This document shows, piece by piece, positions 47,656 through 58,123 of a DNA stretch of 64,000 nt. Both the position numbers and the translations under genes were made by a program. Location of the stretch: NCBI RefSeq assembly GCF_022267515.1, contig NZ_JAKFGB010000015.1:62001-126000 (forward strand), given 5' to 3'. The first letter of the stretch is position 1. Each line of letters starts with the position of its first letter. Source of the DNA: Rubinisphaera margarita (GTDB taxonomy: Bacteria; Planctomycetota; Planctomycetia; Planctomycetales; Planctomycetaceae). The notes beneath the pieces are model-generated. The model did not search any database and had not been told where the DNA came from. It saw only the letters and a program-made list of their open reading frames with translations.

Positions 47656-49068
47656 ATGTACGAAACACTTTACTCTCGACGTGAAATGCTTCGCCGCTGT
47701 GGGATGGGTTTCGGGGCCATGACTTTCGCCACGATGCTCGCCGATCAGGCGAAGGGCAGCGTGGAAAATCCGATGCTGGCTCATCCGACGCATTTCCCGG
47801 CTCAGGCCAAGCACGTCATTCACATCTTCCTCAACGGTGGCGCCTCTCAGGTCGATACCTTCGATCCGAAGCCCGAGCTCGAGAAGTGGGCCGGCAAAAC
47901 CCTCGAAGGGGGAAACCTTCGGACCGAGCGGAAGACCGGCGGCGTGATGCCTTCGCCTTACAAGTTCAAGAAGTACGGCCAGTCCGGCATCGAAGTCAGC
48001 GAGATCTTCCAGAACCTCGGCGAGTGCGTCGACGACATGACGTTCATTCACTCGATGCACGCCGATGTCCCGAACCACGAACCGTCGCTCATGCTGATGA
48101 ACTGCGGCGAATCGCGGCTCGTTCGTCCCTGTCTGGGCTCCTGGGTCACCTACGGAATGGGAACGGAAAACCAGAACCTCCCCGGTTTCGTCGTCCTCTG
48201 TCCCGGCGGCTATCCGATTAAGGAATCGGAGAACTGGCGCTCGGCCTTCCTGCCTGGCGTTTTTCAGGGAACGCACATCGATCCGACTTCGAAAAATGTT
48301 GAAGAGCTGATCGCCAACGTTAAGAACAACCAGCTGCCTTACCAGCGGCAACGGTCTCAAATCGATCTGCTCCAGAAGCTCAACGAGCGGCATCTCGAGA
48401 AACGGTCGGGAGACGGTCAACTCGAAGCCCGCATTCAGTCGTTCGAGCTGGCTTACCGCATGCAGATGGAAGCGACGGATGCATTTGATGTGAACCGGGA
48501 ACCGAAGCACGTTCTCGACATGTACGGCGAAGGCGTGCACGCCCGCCAGTGCCTGATTGCCCGTCGACTCGTGGAACGGGGCGTCCGCTTCGTCCAGCTG
48601 TGGCATGGGAACGGGCAGCCGTGGGACAACCACGATGATCTCGAAAAAGGTCATCGCCGACTCGCCGGACAATGTGATCAACCGATCGCTGCGCTGATCA
48701 AGGACCTCAAGCAGCGAGGGCTGCTCAACGAAACGCTGATCGTCTGTAGCGGCGAATTCGGCCGAACCCCGGTGGTCGAACTCCCGACCCCGGGAGCGAA
48801 CGCCGGGAAGGTGAACGGTCGCGACCATAACCACTACGGCTTCACTGCGTGGATGGCCGGGGGTGGTGTGAAGGGCGGTTACCGCTACGGAGCGACCGAC
48901 GAACTCGGCTTCAAGGCGGTCGAGAAACCGGTTCATGTCCACGACCTGCACGCGACCATTCTGCACCTGCTCGGCTTCGACCACGAGAAGCTGACCTATC
49001 GGTATTCGGGCCGGGATTTCCGGCTAACGGATGTGCATGGAAATATCGTGCACGACGTCATCGCCTGA
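47656..49068 (+). CDS. DUF1501 protein, partner of the PSCyt1 protein
   Basis: A 470-residue protein with an alkaline phosphatase-like fold (family DUF1501). It has a Tat-like N-terminus (SRREMLRRCGMGFGAMTFATML), then HIFLNGGASQVDTFDPKPEL, FQLWHGN-type metal motifs (VQLWHGNGQPWDNHDD), SGEFGRTP and NGRDHNHYGFTAWMAGGGVKGG. An ATG at 47647 is an alternative start; AGGA with 8-base spacing favours 47656. It follows the PSCyt1 gene on the same strand with about 80 bases between. Confidence 0.95.
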   Translation: MYETLYSRREMLRRCGMGFGAMTFATMLADQAKGSVENPMLAHPTHFPAQAKHVIHIFLNGGASQVDTFDPKPELEKWAGKTLEGGNLRTERKTGGVMPSPYKFKKYGQSGIEVSEIFQNLGECVDDMTFIHSMHADVPNHEPSLMLMNCGESRLVRPCLGSWVTYGMGTENQNLPGFVVLCPGGYPIKESENWRSAFLPGVFQGTHIDPTSKNVEELIANVKNNQLPYQRQRSQIDLLQKLNERHLEKRSGDGQLEARIQSFELAYRMQMEATDAFDVNREPKHVLDMYGEGVHARQCLIARRLVERGVRFVQLWHGNGQPWDNHDDLEKGHRRLAGQCDQPIAALIKDLKQRGLLNETLIVCSGEFGRTPVVELPTPGANAGKVNGRDHNHYGFTAWMAGGGVKGGYRYGATDELGFKAVEKPVHVHDLHATILHLLGFDHEKLTYRYSGRDFRLTDVHGNIVHDVIA

Positions 49069-49357
49069 TCGTGGAATCGGTTTCTTGAGGCGTTTTTTCT
49101 CAAGGTGCACGCAGGCATCGTCCGATGAGGACTACAGGGAAAACTCTCCAGGCCGCTCAGATTGTGCGCGCAGCGGGGAGAGTTTCCCGGTAAGATCTGA
49201 GTGCGGCAGCCGTTAATGGCTGGACCGTATGCATTTACGCAGCGACATCGGACGTCGACTACGATTCTGTCACCGTAGTGTCCGGAACGACCTTGCTTCA
49301 TCGGCAGGAATGCCTCGATGAGCGATCCAGGTTGTCCGACCAACGACGTTCGACTCC
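49069..49357. other. Intergenic region after the DUF1501 gene
   Basis: Contains two hairpins: a 6-bp stem with a T-rich loop (49084-49104) and the larger stem at 49137-49188. No gene is supported. Confidence 0.45.
49137..49188. terminator. Hairpin, candidate terminator or repeat
   Basis: A 12-bp stem with a one-base bulge (GGGAAAACTCTCC and GGAGAGTTTCCC) and a 27-base loop, about 70 bases after the DUF1501 stop. No U-tract is seen. Confidence 0.45.
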
Positions 49358-50353
49358 ATGAAAGCTTTTCTGTCTGCTGTTTCAGTTCCGAAGCCATCGG
49401 ATCGTCCGGCGATCCAGGTCCGCAATCTGTTGATTGCTCTGTATGCCTGGATGACGCTGGGGTGGACTGTCGCCGCGGTGCTTCGCCTGACCATTCGCGA
49501 TCTCGGGCCGATTCCTCTGGTCTCCGGGTTCTATTACGCCTCTCCCGGACCACTGTTGTTCCTGCTGGCCCTGTTCCTCGGAATGCTCTGTCTGATTCTC
49601 GGTCGTCCGCGACGCATGGCCTGCTGGGGCGTTCTTGCTCTGGTCGTCGCTCAAAGCGCGGGGTCGCATCGCGTGGTGACGCCGGCGTTGCCGGACGTGG
49701 TCACGACTTCGTCTCAACGGCTGCTGCTGTGGAATGTCTGCCACGGGCGGCATGGCTGGCAGCAGGTGGTGACTGAGATTCAGAAGTATGATCCGGACAT
49801 CATCACCCTGGTCGAAGCCGGCCCGCCGACCGAAGAGATGCGGCAAATTTGGGAGTCGGGATTTCCGGAACACGAAGTCACTCTGCTCGGCGGCGAGATG
49901 GTTCTGCTGATTCGCGGCGGAACCGCTCACGATGTCGCGGCGGGCGATCTGGGGATCGACGGGCATTACCGTCAGGTCGAAGTGTCGCTGGGCGACCGGG
50001 ATCTGTCGGTGCTGTTTGTCGACATTCACGGACGTCCCGATTACGACAGGGCACCGGCGATGAACAGGCTGGCCGAATTGATTGATCAGACCGGCAACCA
50101 ACCGCTGCTGATCGCCGGCGACTTCAACACGCCCCGCGAGTCCCCGCTGTTTCAGCCTATTGATGAACGCACAAGCAACGCCTACGATAGCTCTGGTAGA
50201 GGTTTCCAGCCCACGTGGCCCTGGCCACTCCCGCTGCTGACGCTGGACCAGGTCTGGTCGAACGCCGGACTCAGTTTTGACGACTGCTTCGCCGGATGGA
50301 GTTCCGCATCCGACCATCGCCCCGTGATTGCGGACTTCCGTCTCCTTGAATGA
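49358..50353 (+). CDS. Membrane-anchored endonuclease/exonuclease/phosphatase family protein
   Basis: A 331-residue protein. Residues about 20-105 hold three membrane segments and the rest is an EEP domain. Catalytic motifs are visible: LLWNVCHG, TLVEAG (metal glutamate), GDFNTPRESPLF, TLDQVWSN and the terminal SASDHRPVIADF. Family members hydrolyse phosphodiesters in nucleic acids or phosphate esters; which one is unknown. Homologues with this layout are secreted or membrane-bound. Confidence 0.87.
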   Translation: MKAFLSAVSVPKPSDRPAIQVRNLLIALYAWMTLGWTVAAVLRLTIRDLGPIPLVSGFYYASPGPLLFLLALFLGMLCLILGRPRRMACWGVLALVVAQSAGSHRVVTPALPDVVTTSSQRLLLWNVCHGRHGWQQVVTEIQKYDPDIITLVEAGPPTEEMRQIWESGFPEHEVTLLGGEMVLLIRGGTAHDVAAGDLGIDGHYRQVEVSLGDRDLSVLFVDIHGRPDYDRAPAMNRLAELIDQTGNQPLLIAGDFNTPRESPLFQPIDERTSNAYDSSGRGFQPTWPWPLPLLTLDQVWSNAGLSFDDCFAGWSSASDHRPVIADFRLLE

Positions 50354-50423
50354 CCTTTCTTTGAATACGTTGATACGGCTGTCGAATGCAGATCGCTGAG
50401 ACAGCCCCGGAGCAGATGCGGTT

Positions 50424-51214
<791 letters not shown>

Positions 51215-51218
<4 letters not shown>

Positions 51219-51577
51219 GTTCGGAAATCTCGCTGGAGCCGAAGATCGTCGACCTGGCCAGTCTGCCGGGAGTCCCGTGCCCCTGTGGCACCGCACGCCG
51301 AGCCTTTGCCGATGTGCCGGAGTATCCCGCGACGATTCATCTCACGGAAATCTCTGACGAAGCCGAGACCCACTACCATCGCACACTCACCGAGACCTAT
51401 TACATTCTCGAATGCGATGAGAACGCCGGGATCGAACTGAATGGCACGATCACGCCCATCAAAGCCGGGATGTGCATCATGATTCCCCCCGGAACGCGAC
51501 ACCGAGCCGTCGGCTGCATGAAGATTCTGAATATCGTCATTCCGAAGTTCGATCCGGCTGACGAGCACTTCGACTGA
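51215..51577 (+). CDS. Cupin-domain protein
   Basis: A 120-residue single cupin. The first metal motif is ETHYHRTLTETYYILE (HXH...E pattern) and the second is PPGTRHRAVG. The ATG at 51215 overlaps the upstream HEPN gene stop by four bases, with GGAGAGG upstream, so coupled translation is likely. Ligand and activity are unknown. Confidence 0.85.
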
Positions 51578-51608
51578 GCAGCAGACCGAAGTCCGTTTCT
51601 GATCGACC

Positions 51609-52721
51609 TCAGTCCTGTTCCGCCCGCTTTTTTCTCGACTTCAGCAGGCGGAAGAAATTGCTCCAGTGCATCTGGAACACGCCGCAGCACTTCAGGAATG
51701 AAAACGTCGAACCGTTCGTGATTCGCGGTTTCACGCACAGGTAAACCGGCTCGAACTCCGGTCGGAATCGACTTTTGAAGTGGTACAGGCCCTGCACATT
51801 GAACAGGAAGTTGAGCCGCTTCTCCCAGAGAGTGAGGAAGTACCGCGTCTTCCAGGAATCACCGGGAGTCTTCTGCCCGCAGTTCACAGCCGGGACCATG
51901 CAGAGCGAGACAAACTCGACGCCTTCCTTCTTCATCGTGTCGATGAGTTGGACGAACAGAAACGGCGTGATCCCACGGACAGCGTCCTTCTGACTGCGAT
52001 ACATTTCCGTCGCCCAACCCCGACCGTTTTCCATCGGCGTACAGGCGACGAATGCCTGCCAGTTGTCCGGCTCGTTCTCCGGATGGGCCACGAAGAGGCG
52101 GCGGCGATAGAAGTGATCGGGATAAAGCCGCCCTTCGAGCAGACCGATTTCATGCGGAAGCACACGCTCCGAGAGTTGTTCCTCGTTCATCCGCTGCAGC
52201 CGGGCGAACGCGTCGTGTCGATCCTGTTCGGAAAGCTGTTCGAGGCCGATCTCCCGCGCGACGATTCCCTGCCGTTGCACGAAACTGACCTGACGGCGAA
52301 TCCACGAATACGGCTTGCCACCCCAGCTGTGTCCCTTCAGATCGATCGTGGCGTTCTCGCCGAACTTGGTCGCTTCGTAGCCGTACTTCTGAAAGAGCGG
52401 TCGATCCGCTTCGGCAATGTTGAAGAACGACGCGAGATAGCGATTCTGATCGACGTACTCGGTGAACTGCCGGAGCAGTTCTTCCCGTTCATTGTCCGGT
52501 GCGATCAACCCGCCAATCAGGTGCAGGTATTTTCGGTCCTGCAGATAGCCGATGTAGCCTGTCCGGCTCTCGTTCCAGAACTGACGATACTCCGGCTCGG
52601 TGGTGAGATACGAGTCGGGATACGGACTGTGGGCGAACGCTGTCCGTTCGAGATGGTCACGATCGACAGCAGATTCAGACATCGACGGAGCAGTCGAATC
52701 AACGGTGGGACAGGAATTCAA
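51609..52721 (-). CDS. DUF2156/MprF C-terminal-like acyltransferase
   Basis: A 370-residue protein that matches the C-terminal domain of phosphatidylglycerol lysyltransferase (DUF2156). Hallmarks are ATIDLKGHSWGGKPYSWIRRQ, WATEMYRSQKDAVRGITPFLF and the terminal GLYHFKSRFRPEFEPVYLCV. The membrane flippase part of MprF is absent, so it may transfer an aminoacyl or acyl group to another acceptor. It is downstream of a double-GNAT gene on the same strand. An ATG at 52682 is an alternative start. Confidence 0.82.
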   Translation of the reverse strand: MNSCPTVDSTAPSMSESAVDRDHLERTAFAHSPYPDSYLTTEPEYRQFWNESRTGYIGYLQDRKYLHLIGGLIAPDNEREELLRQFTEYVDQNRYLASFFNIAEADRPLFQKYGYEATKFGENATIDLKGHSWGGKPYSWIRRQVSFVQRQGIVAREIGLEQLSEQDRHDAFARLQRMNEEQLSERVLPHEIGLLEGRLYPDHFYRRRLFVAHPENEPDNWQAFVACTPMENGRGWATEMYRSQKDAVRGITPFLFVQLIDTMKKEGVEFVSLCMVPAVNCGQKTPGDSWKTRYFLTLWEKRLNFLFNVQGLYHFKSRFRPEFEPVYLCVKPRITNGSTFSFLKCCGVFQMHWSNFFRLLKSRKKRAEQD

Positions 52722-52850
52722 AGTCGTCTCAAAATCAGGTCACGGGAACGAACGTGGCCGGGACTCGCGCAGACGGTCCCGTCTCTTCAGTAAAGCATCC
52801 CGCAACTCAAATGCAAGACGAGCTGACGGCTCCCGGATGGAATGTCCGTA

Positions 52851-53915
52851 TTATCGCCACAACACATGGATTTTGCGAATCCTGCCGAGATCGACCTGAC
52901 TTTCCGGGTCGGGTGTGGAAAATAACAGGTCGGAATCGACGAACTGAGGAATGAAGCGTGTCCGCAGCAGCGACCCGGTCGGCTGCCCGTGAAACTCCCG
53001 CATCAGCATCATCTTTACGCCCTCATCGCGAAGTCGCAGGCAGAGTGCATTCAGCAGACTGCGCGTTTCCCGGGGGCTCAGGTCCTGGCAGGCAAGCAGA
53101 TCGATAATGGCCGCCGGGATTCTCGTTTTGAGATGCATGCCGATCTTGTGATAGTTCACGAACCCGACAACCTGTCCGTCCCGTTCGACGACCATTGTAT
53201 TGACGAAGTCGCTGTAGTGGAGCTGGCGGGCGAGCCGGGATTCTTCCCAGAGCACGGCCAGATCAGCCTTCCGGGCCTGCGTATTGATCAGTTCGCAACA
53301 GCGGCTGACGTCTTCGGGCTGAAAGTCGCGAATCGTTACCCGGGCATCGACCTTGCCGATGTTACAGACGGAATCGGGGAGGACCTTTAGCAGTGTCCGG
53401 TCGAGACCGCTGTTCGTCCATTCCCGCACCGATCGTGATTCCAGCAGGCGTGCCCACAGAAAGACCGGCCGAAGAAAGTTCGTTCGTTTGCCGGCCTTCT
53501 TCCAGAACCGGGGGCCCATCGAAATCCGCGAACCTCGAAATGCATAGCCGACGCGACCCGTGCAGCCGTGATTGGCTTCTCGTCGGGCGACTTCCATAGC
53601 CATCGCTTTGGCGACGCCATCACGCCGGTGTTCAGGCAGCACGGTCAGCCAGCTTCCCTGGTCGCCCTGTGTTTCCTCGCCGAGACACCAGAGCCGAAAC
53701 GGCATGGCCAGCAGCGTGCCGACGATCTTCTCGTCTTTCCACGCCGAAATCAGAAACTCCCGGCAAATCCCCGGACCAGTCATTTGCCATTCGAAGTATT
53801 CGGCTGACCAGTCGGGGACGGCCATTTTACCGCCGTAGGACTGCAGCCAGGCTCCGACGATAAATCGGCTCAGATCTTCCGCGGTTCCCTCGTAAGTTCT
53901 GATTTCGATCGACAC
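52851..53915 (-). CDS. Double GNAT-fold N-acetyltransferase-like protein
   Basis: A 354-residue protein. The first GNAT half (about 1-150) has the acetyl-CoA loop TVLPEHRRDGVAKAMAME. The second half (from ~195, VTIRDFQPEDVSRCC) resembles another GNAT fold but has no obvious Q/RXXGXG/A loop. The substrate is unknown. It sits just upstream of the DUF2156 gene on the same strand (129 bases apart), which suggests a joint role in modifying a lipid or cell-surface acceptor. Confidence 0.75.
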   Translation of the reverse strand: MSIEIRTYEGTAEDLSRFIVGAWLQSYGGKMAVPDWSAEYFEWQMTGPGICREFLISAWKDEKIVGTLLAMPFRLWCLGEETQGDQGSWLTVLPEHRRDGVAKAMAMEVARREANHGCTGRVGYAFRGSRISMGPRFWKKAGKRTNFLRPVFLWARLLESRSVREWTNSGLDRTLLKVLPDSVCNIGKVDARVTIRDFQPEDVSRCCELINTQARKADLAVLWEESRLARQLHYSDFVNTMVVERDGQVVGFVNYHKIGMHLKTRIPAAIIDLLACQDLSPRETRSLLNALCLRLRDEGVKMMLMREFHGQPTGSLLRTRFIPQFVDSDLLFSTPDPESQVDLGRIRKIHVLWR

Positions 53916-54097
53916 GTTGGCTCCGACTCAGGCGAGGCACGGCGGGGACGGGCTGCATTTTCCAGACTGGACAGGACATACGGTCGCCAGGGCGGGCAGG
54001 CAAAAGGCGACGAAACTACCTTAGAGCAGCCGTGCACGAAATACCAGTGGCGATCGTTCGGAACCGCCAACTTGTCTCGTGCAGCCCGGCGGAGTGC

Positions 54098-56287
54098 CTA
54101 CTGTTCTGGAGGCAGCAACGCCCCGACACGATCCAGATGCCGTTCCCACGAGGTGACCGCCTGTTCGCGCGTCGCCAGCACGGCCAGGGGACGATAGCCG
54201 AGCCGCTGTCCGGTCAGGTTCGAAATCCAGTAAATCGACAGCTCACGCACGGCGACATGCTCGTGACGGAGTCCGTTCACCAGACGACGGGAGATGTCCG
54301 GCTTCCGGGCGTCCTGAGTATCGAAGCCCCAGAGCAGCGAGTAAACCAGATCCGCCGTTCCGGGAGTAAACGTCTTTTCCAGCGATGCCATGACCAGCGT
54401 CCGGTTTTCCGGATCCTGAGGCAGCCAGACCCGGAGGCCGGCAATGGCTTCGGTTCTCGATTCCTCGTGCTGGGATCGGGCGAGAATCGTCACCAGCGAT
54501 TCATACCGCCGCCCGAGAGAGAGCACGCGCGTGGCCAGTTCGGCGATACGCGGATTAGGATCGTTCGCGACCCCCTGCATATCGAGCCACAGGTTGGTCG
54601 AGCGCTCCAGATACTTCATGAACTCCTGCTGATCCCGTCGCTGCGCGAGCGTCATCTGCAGTGGACCACCGTCAGTCCACGCTGGTTGAGGAGGCGGCAG
54701 CGGCTGATCGACCGGGGCGACTGCGGGTGGTTCGGCAGCGGCGTTGGCCGGAGGCGGGTTTCCGTTCGCCGCGTTAATAGCGGGCGCAGCGGAATCGACG
54801 GGCAACACCGAATGATATTCCTTCACGTCCACCGGGGCGCCGTTCGGCGGCTGGATCTGAACCGGAGCGCCTTCGACCCACAGTTCGGTGATCGTCAGCC
54901 CCTCGGCGGGCAACTGTTCGAAATGATTGGCCATTTGCGGCCGAACGTCGATCATCAGTCGGGTTGCTTCCTCGGGCAGCAGAATCGTCCAGGTCAAACC
55001 ATCGATGACCAGTTGAGCCTTTTCGAGCGGCCGTTCGGCGGGCTGAGGGAGCGACTCGATGATGAATTGTCCCTGAATCAGTTCCAGCGCCAGGCAATCC
55101 ATCTCCTCGCAGCCAATCAAACGAGCCGCAGCGTTCTCCCGTAGATGCAGGCGGCCACTGTTGCCGTTCACCGTAAAATCGGCGGTCGAATACGGCGGCG
55201 TGTAAAGCGCGTTCCCGATTCGCGGTTCCACTCCCTGAGGAGCGAGCACCGAAATGGACCCTGTCGGGCCTGAATCGTCGAGAATCAGACCGCGATCAGC
55301 GGAGACGAATTGAACCTGCGGGGCAAACAGAATCGGATTCGGAGCTACCGGCGGAACGTCCGGTTGAACCTCAGCCGGTTTCATATTGGCAGCGATCGCC
55401 TCTCCGTTCTCTTCGCCAGGCGCGGGAGCGGCTGGCTGCATTTCGGGTGGAGTCGTCGGCGGCTGTGTCGTAGACGTTGGTCTCGGACTTCCCGGCGGAC
55501 GGGGTGCCGTGGTATCCGCAGCAGCGACCGGCATCGATGTCGACGCGGGGCGGGGCGGGGCGGTCGCAGGCTTCTCGACGGTGGACGTCCCTTCCGGCAG
55601 CGCGGCAATTTGCTCGTTCTTCCCCCGATTCTCCACGCGATCGAAGCGACGTTCGGTGTAACTGTCCGCCGCTCCCCGGAAGGAACGATCGGTCGCGATA
55701 CTGTAGACCCAGGCCCCGACCAGTACGAGGATTCCGAGAATCGCCACGAACTGTCGCCAGTCTCCCTGTTGTCGGCGAATCTCGAATGGAATATCGACTT
55801 CCGGCGTCGCCGTCGCGGCAATCGTCGGAGCCTCCATTGCCGGGATCGCAACCGACGAACCGGGATTCTGGTCATCGTCGAACTCCGAATCATCCGGCAG
55901 AAACGACATCGCAATCTTCTGCAGATTTGGCTTCGTGGTCGACGGGATCGTCGGGCGGCCTCCCAGAACCTGCGAAAGAATCTGATGCGTCGCTGCGACC
56001 TCAGCCAGTCGCTCATCGGACTTCATGCACTCCGACTCAAACTCAGCCACCTTGTCCGGGGGCGTCAGATTATCAAGGTACTCGGCGACATCATTCGCGC
56101 TCACCATGGCCCGCTTCTCATGCGGATCAGGAGCCGCCAGCCGCCGCATGCGAATGATCTTCCGCAGCCGTTCCGCCAGATCGCGGACCGACTTGTTCTC
56201 CTTAATAATCCGCCCGACCGTCGCCGCGTCGGTCGGTTTCAGAACGTCGTCGAGATAAGCCAGCAGGTATCGTAAGGTGAGTCGCAT
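54098..56287 (-). CDS. Membrane protein with two N-terminal anti-sigma-like repeats and a Pro-rich middle
   Basis: A 729-residue protein. Residues about 8-45 (YLDDVLKPTDAATVGRIIKEN) and 69-105 (YLDNLTPPDKVAEFESEC) look like two copies of a short helical module similar to zf-HC2 anti-sigma domains, but without zinc ligands. A membrane helix spans about 179-197. Then comes a Pro/Ala/Thr-rich segment (about 225-310), a globular part with FecR-like strands (LHLRENAAARLIGCEEMDCLALELIQGQFII), and a helical C-terminus. The type is typical of planctomycetes. Function unknown. Confidence 0.7.
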   Translation of the reverse strand: MRLTLRYLLAYLDDVLKPTDAATVGRIIKENKSVRDLAERLRKIIRMRRLAAPDPHEKRAMVSANDVAEYLDNLTPPDKVAEFESECMKSDERLAEVAATHQILSQVLGGRPTIPSTTKPNLQKIAMSFLPDDSEFDDDQNPGSSVAIPAMEAPTIAATATPEVDIPFEIRRQQGDWRQFVAILGILVLVGAWVYSIATDRSFRGAADSYTERRFDRVENRGKNEQIAALPEGTSTVEKPATAPPRPASTSMPVAAADTTAPRPPGSPRPTSTTQPPTTPPEMQPAAPAPGEENGEAIAANMKPAEVQPDVPPVAPNPILFAPQVQFVSADRGLILDDSGPTGSISVLAPQGVEPRIGNALYTPPYSTADFTVNGNSGRLHLRENAAARLIGCEEMDCLALELIQGQFIIESLPQPAERPLEKAQLVIDGLTWTILLPEEATRLMIDVRPQMANHFEQLPAEGLTITELWVEGAPVQIQPPNGAPVDVKEYHSVLPVDSAAPAINAANGNPPPANAAAEPPAVAPVDQPLPPPQPAWTDGGPLQMTLAQRRDQQEFMKYLERSTNLWLDMQGVANDPNPRIAELATRVLSLGRRYESLVTILARSQHEESRTEAIAGLRVWLPQDPENRTLVMASLEKTFTPGTADLVYSLLWGFDTQDARKPDISRRLVNGLRHEHVAVRELSIYWISNLTGQRLGYRPLAVLATREQAVTSWERHLDRVGALLPPEQ

Positions 56288-56438
56288 GGTAGGTACCGGT
56301 CTTCGCGTAAAATCCAGTCATGGCAGTGCGAGGGGAGTTCCCCCACCCTGTTAGTGGCGCCGTGAACGAGAATCCGTACAGAATTCTGACAATTCGCCCC
56401 AATTTTTTTCGGAAAACCGTGATTCCGACCAAGCAGCT

Positions 56439-56533
56439 CGTACCGGCGGCATCCTGCCGCCCAATGGACATCGCTCGCAGCAATCGGTCACGGAATGGCG
56501 ACGTCTAAACGGCGGCAGGATGCCGCCGGTACG
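56439..56533. repeat. Perfect 23-bp inverted repeat, each arm itself palindromic
   Basis: Arms at 56439-56461 and 56511-56533 are exact reverse complements across 49 bases. Each arm contains GGCGGCA and TGCCGCC around a 3-base centre, so nested hairpins are possible. Typical of mobile or palindromic intergenic elements in GC-rich genomes. Confidence 0.7.
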
Positions 56534-56539
56534 ATGTGA

Positions 56540-56752
56540 CTGCGCGAATTCCGAGGGTGTGCGCAGGACGAATTCCCCCTCCTCGACGCCGACACCGGCC
56601 TCGTCTTCACCGGAACTACCGAGGAACAGCGAACGCTTCTCCAACACCACGAAGAAACGCCTTTCCCGCCCGGAAAAGACGACCTGATCTTCACCCCGGC
56701 CGAGTCATCACCCAATCTTGGTGCCAGGCCACGCTCGCCGTGGGTATGCTGA
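56540..56752 (+). pseudogene. Probable coding remnant
   Basis: An uninterrupted 70-codon frame with no ATG/GTG start. It encodes QDEFPLLDADTGLVFTG, then TTEEQRTLLQHHEETPF, and shows strong third-position G/C bias like real genes in the window. It starts just after the inverted repeat and runs into a dispersed repeat, so it may be the surviving part of a gene broken by repeat insertion. The family is not recognised. Confidence 0.4.
56719..56749. repeat. Short dispersed repeat, copy 1
   Basis: A GGTGCCA...CCACGCT...CGTGGG...ATGC sequence that recurs with a few changes at 60423-60453, where it forms a hairpin. Confidence 0.5.
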
Positions 56753-56863
56753 TGGGATCTGTAAAGCTGTCGCCCGCGTTTTCCTCACCCCCTCTTCTGG
56801 CGAGGATGAGAGACCTTTTCGGGTCAACCGGAGCGACTGAGATTTAGAAAGCGGGGAACTGCA

Positions 56864-58123
56864 ATGCGCGACTGGTTCAACTTCCTCTACCATCGCTTTC
56901 GGGAGCAGCTCTGGGCGAAGCCTGCGGTGATCTGCGGCCTGTCGGTGATCGTCGTGTTTCTCGCCAAAGCGGCGGATGATACGGGCCTCGGCTCCGTGGC
57001 CCCGAATGTATCTGTCGATTCTCTGGAGACGCTGCTGAAAGTGATTGCCGCGAGCATGCTCGTGATGGCCATCTTCGCGGTCGGCTCCATGGTTTCCGCG
57101 TTTGCATCCGCGAGCAGCAGCGCTACGCCCCGGGCGTTCCCGCTGATTATCGCCGACGATGTGTCCCAGAACGCCCTCACGGCCTTTATCGGAGCATTCA
57201 TCTTCAGCATCGTCGCGCTGTTTGCGCTTCAGAATGAATACTATGGTCCAGCAGGCCGGTTCGCCCTTTTGCTGATGACGTTCTTCGTGTTCTCCGTTGT
57301 CATTCTCACCTTCGTCTGGTGGGTTGATCGAATCGCTCGCCTCGGTCGGCTCGGTGCCACGATGGATAAAGTCGAGGCGGCCGCAGCAGCCGCGATCCGG
57401 CGGCGTCGTCACGCTCCAAGGCTTGGCGGCTCGAAGGTGGTCCCGCGCGATGCGGATGCGATTGTGGTTTACGGCGAGGCGGTGGGCTATGTCCGACATG
57501 TGAAGGTGGCCTCGCTGCAGTCCATTGCCGAGGAGCACGAGACCGTTATCGAGGTGGCGGCCCTGCCGGGAACGTTCGCGTCTCCAGCCCGGCCGCTGGC
57601 TTATGTCCCGAACCAGGCGGGCATTTCTTCCGAAGTGATGGTCGAGATCTCCGCGGCGTTTGTCATCGGCCGGGATCGGACCTTTGAAGACGACCCCCGC
57701 TATGGACTCGTTGTTCTCTCGGAGATCGGCAGCCGTGCGCTGTCGCCCGGCATCAACGATTCCGGATCCGCAATCGGCGTTCTGGGATCGCTCGTGCGAC
57801 TTCTTGTGCTCTGGGCCGAGCCGGCTGAAAACGACACACCGGACGAACCGCAGTTCACTCGTGTCGCCGTGCCCGAGTTGGATCTCAAAGACATGTTTGA
57901 TGACGCGTTCACGATGATCGCACGAGACGGAGCCGGTGCGGTGGAGGTGGTTGTCCGGCTGCAGAAAAGCTTCGAGGCACTGGCGTCGGTCGGCAACATG
58001 GACGCCCGCCGGGTTTCGCTCATTCACGCCCGACTGTCCGTCGCCCGAGCCGAGAAAGCGCTGGAACTTCCGGAGGATCTGGAAGCCGTGAGAAACGCAG
58101 GGCGATTCGCGACGGTCGATTAA
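56864..58123 (+). CDS. DUF2254 predicted membrane protein
   Basis: A 419-residue protein with four N-terminal membrane segments (about residues 18-38, 60-85, 102-124 and 133-155), the loop ASASSSATPRAFPLIIADDVSQNALTAFIG, and a cytoplasmic domain with VSSEVMV-like and YGLVVLSEIGSRALSPGINDSGSA. All match DUF2254. GGGGAACTGCA precedes the ATG. The stop shares TTAA with the stop of a convergent gene. Function unknown. Confidence 0.9.
   Translation: MRDWFNFLYHRFREQLWAKPAVICGLSVIVVFLAKAADDTGLGSVAPNVSVDSLETLLKVIAASMLVMAIFAVGSMVSAFASASSSATPRAFPLIIADDVSQNALTAFIGAFIFSIVALFALQNEYYGPAGRFALLLMTFFVFSVVILTFVWWVDRIARLGRLGATMDKVEAAAAAAIRRRRHAPRLGGSKVVPRDADAIVVYGEAVGYVRHVKVASLQSIAEEHETVIEVAALPGTFASPARPLAYVPNQAGISSEVMVEISAAFVIGRDRTFEDDPRYGLVVLSEIGSRALSPGINDSGSAIGVLGSLVRLLVLWAEPAENDTPDEPQFTRVAVPELDLKDMFDDAFTMIARDGAGAVEVVVRLQKSFEALASVGNMDARRVSLIHARLSVARAEKALELPEDLEAVRNAGRFATVD

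Larger units (their letters stand above)
56288..56863. other. Gene-free region with a long inverted repeat and a coding remnant
   Basis: A 576-base stretch. It holds a perfect 23-bp inverted repeat (56439-56533), a 70-codon open stretch that looks like a gene fragment (56540-56752), and a short dispersed repeat near 56719-56749. Confidence 0.5.
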
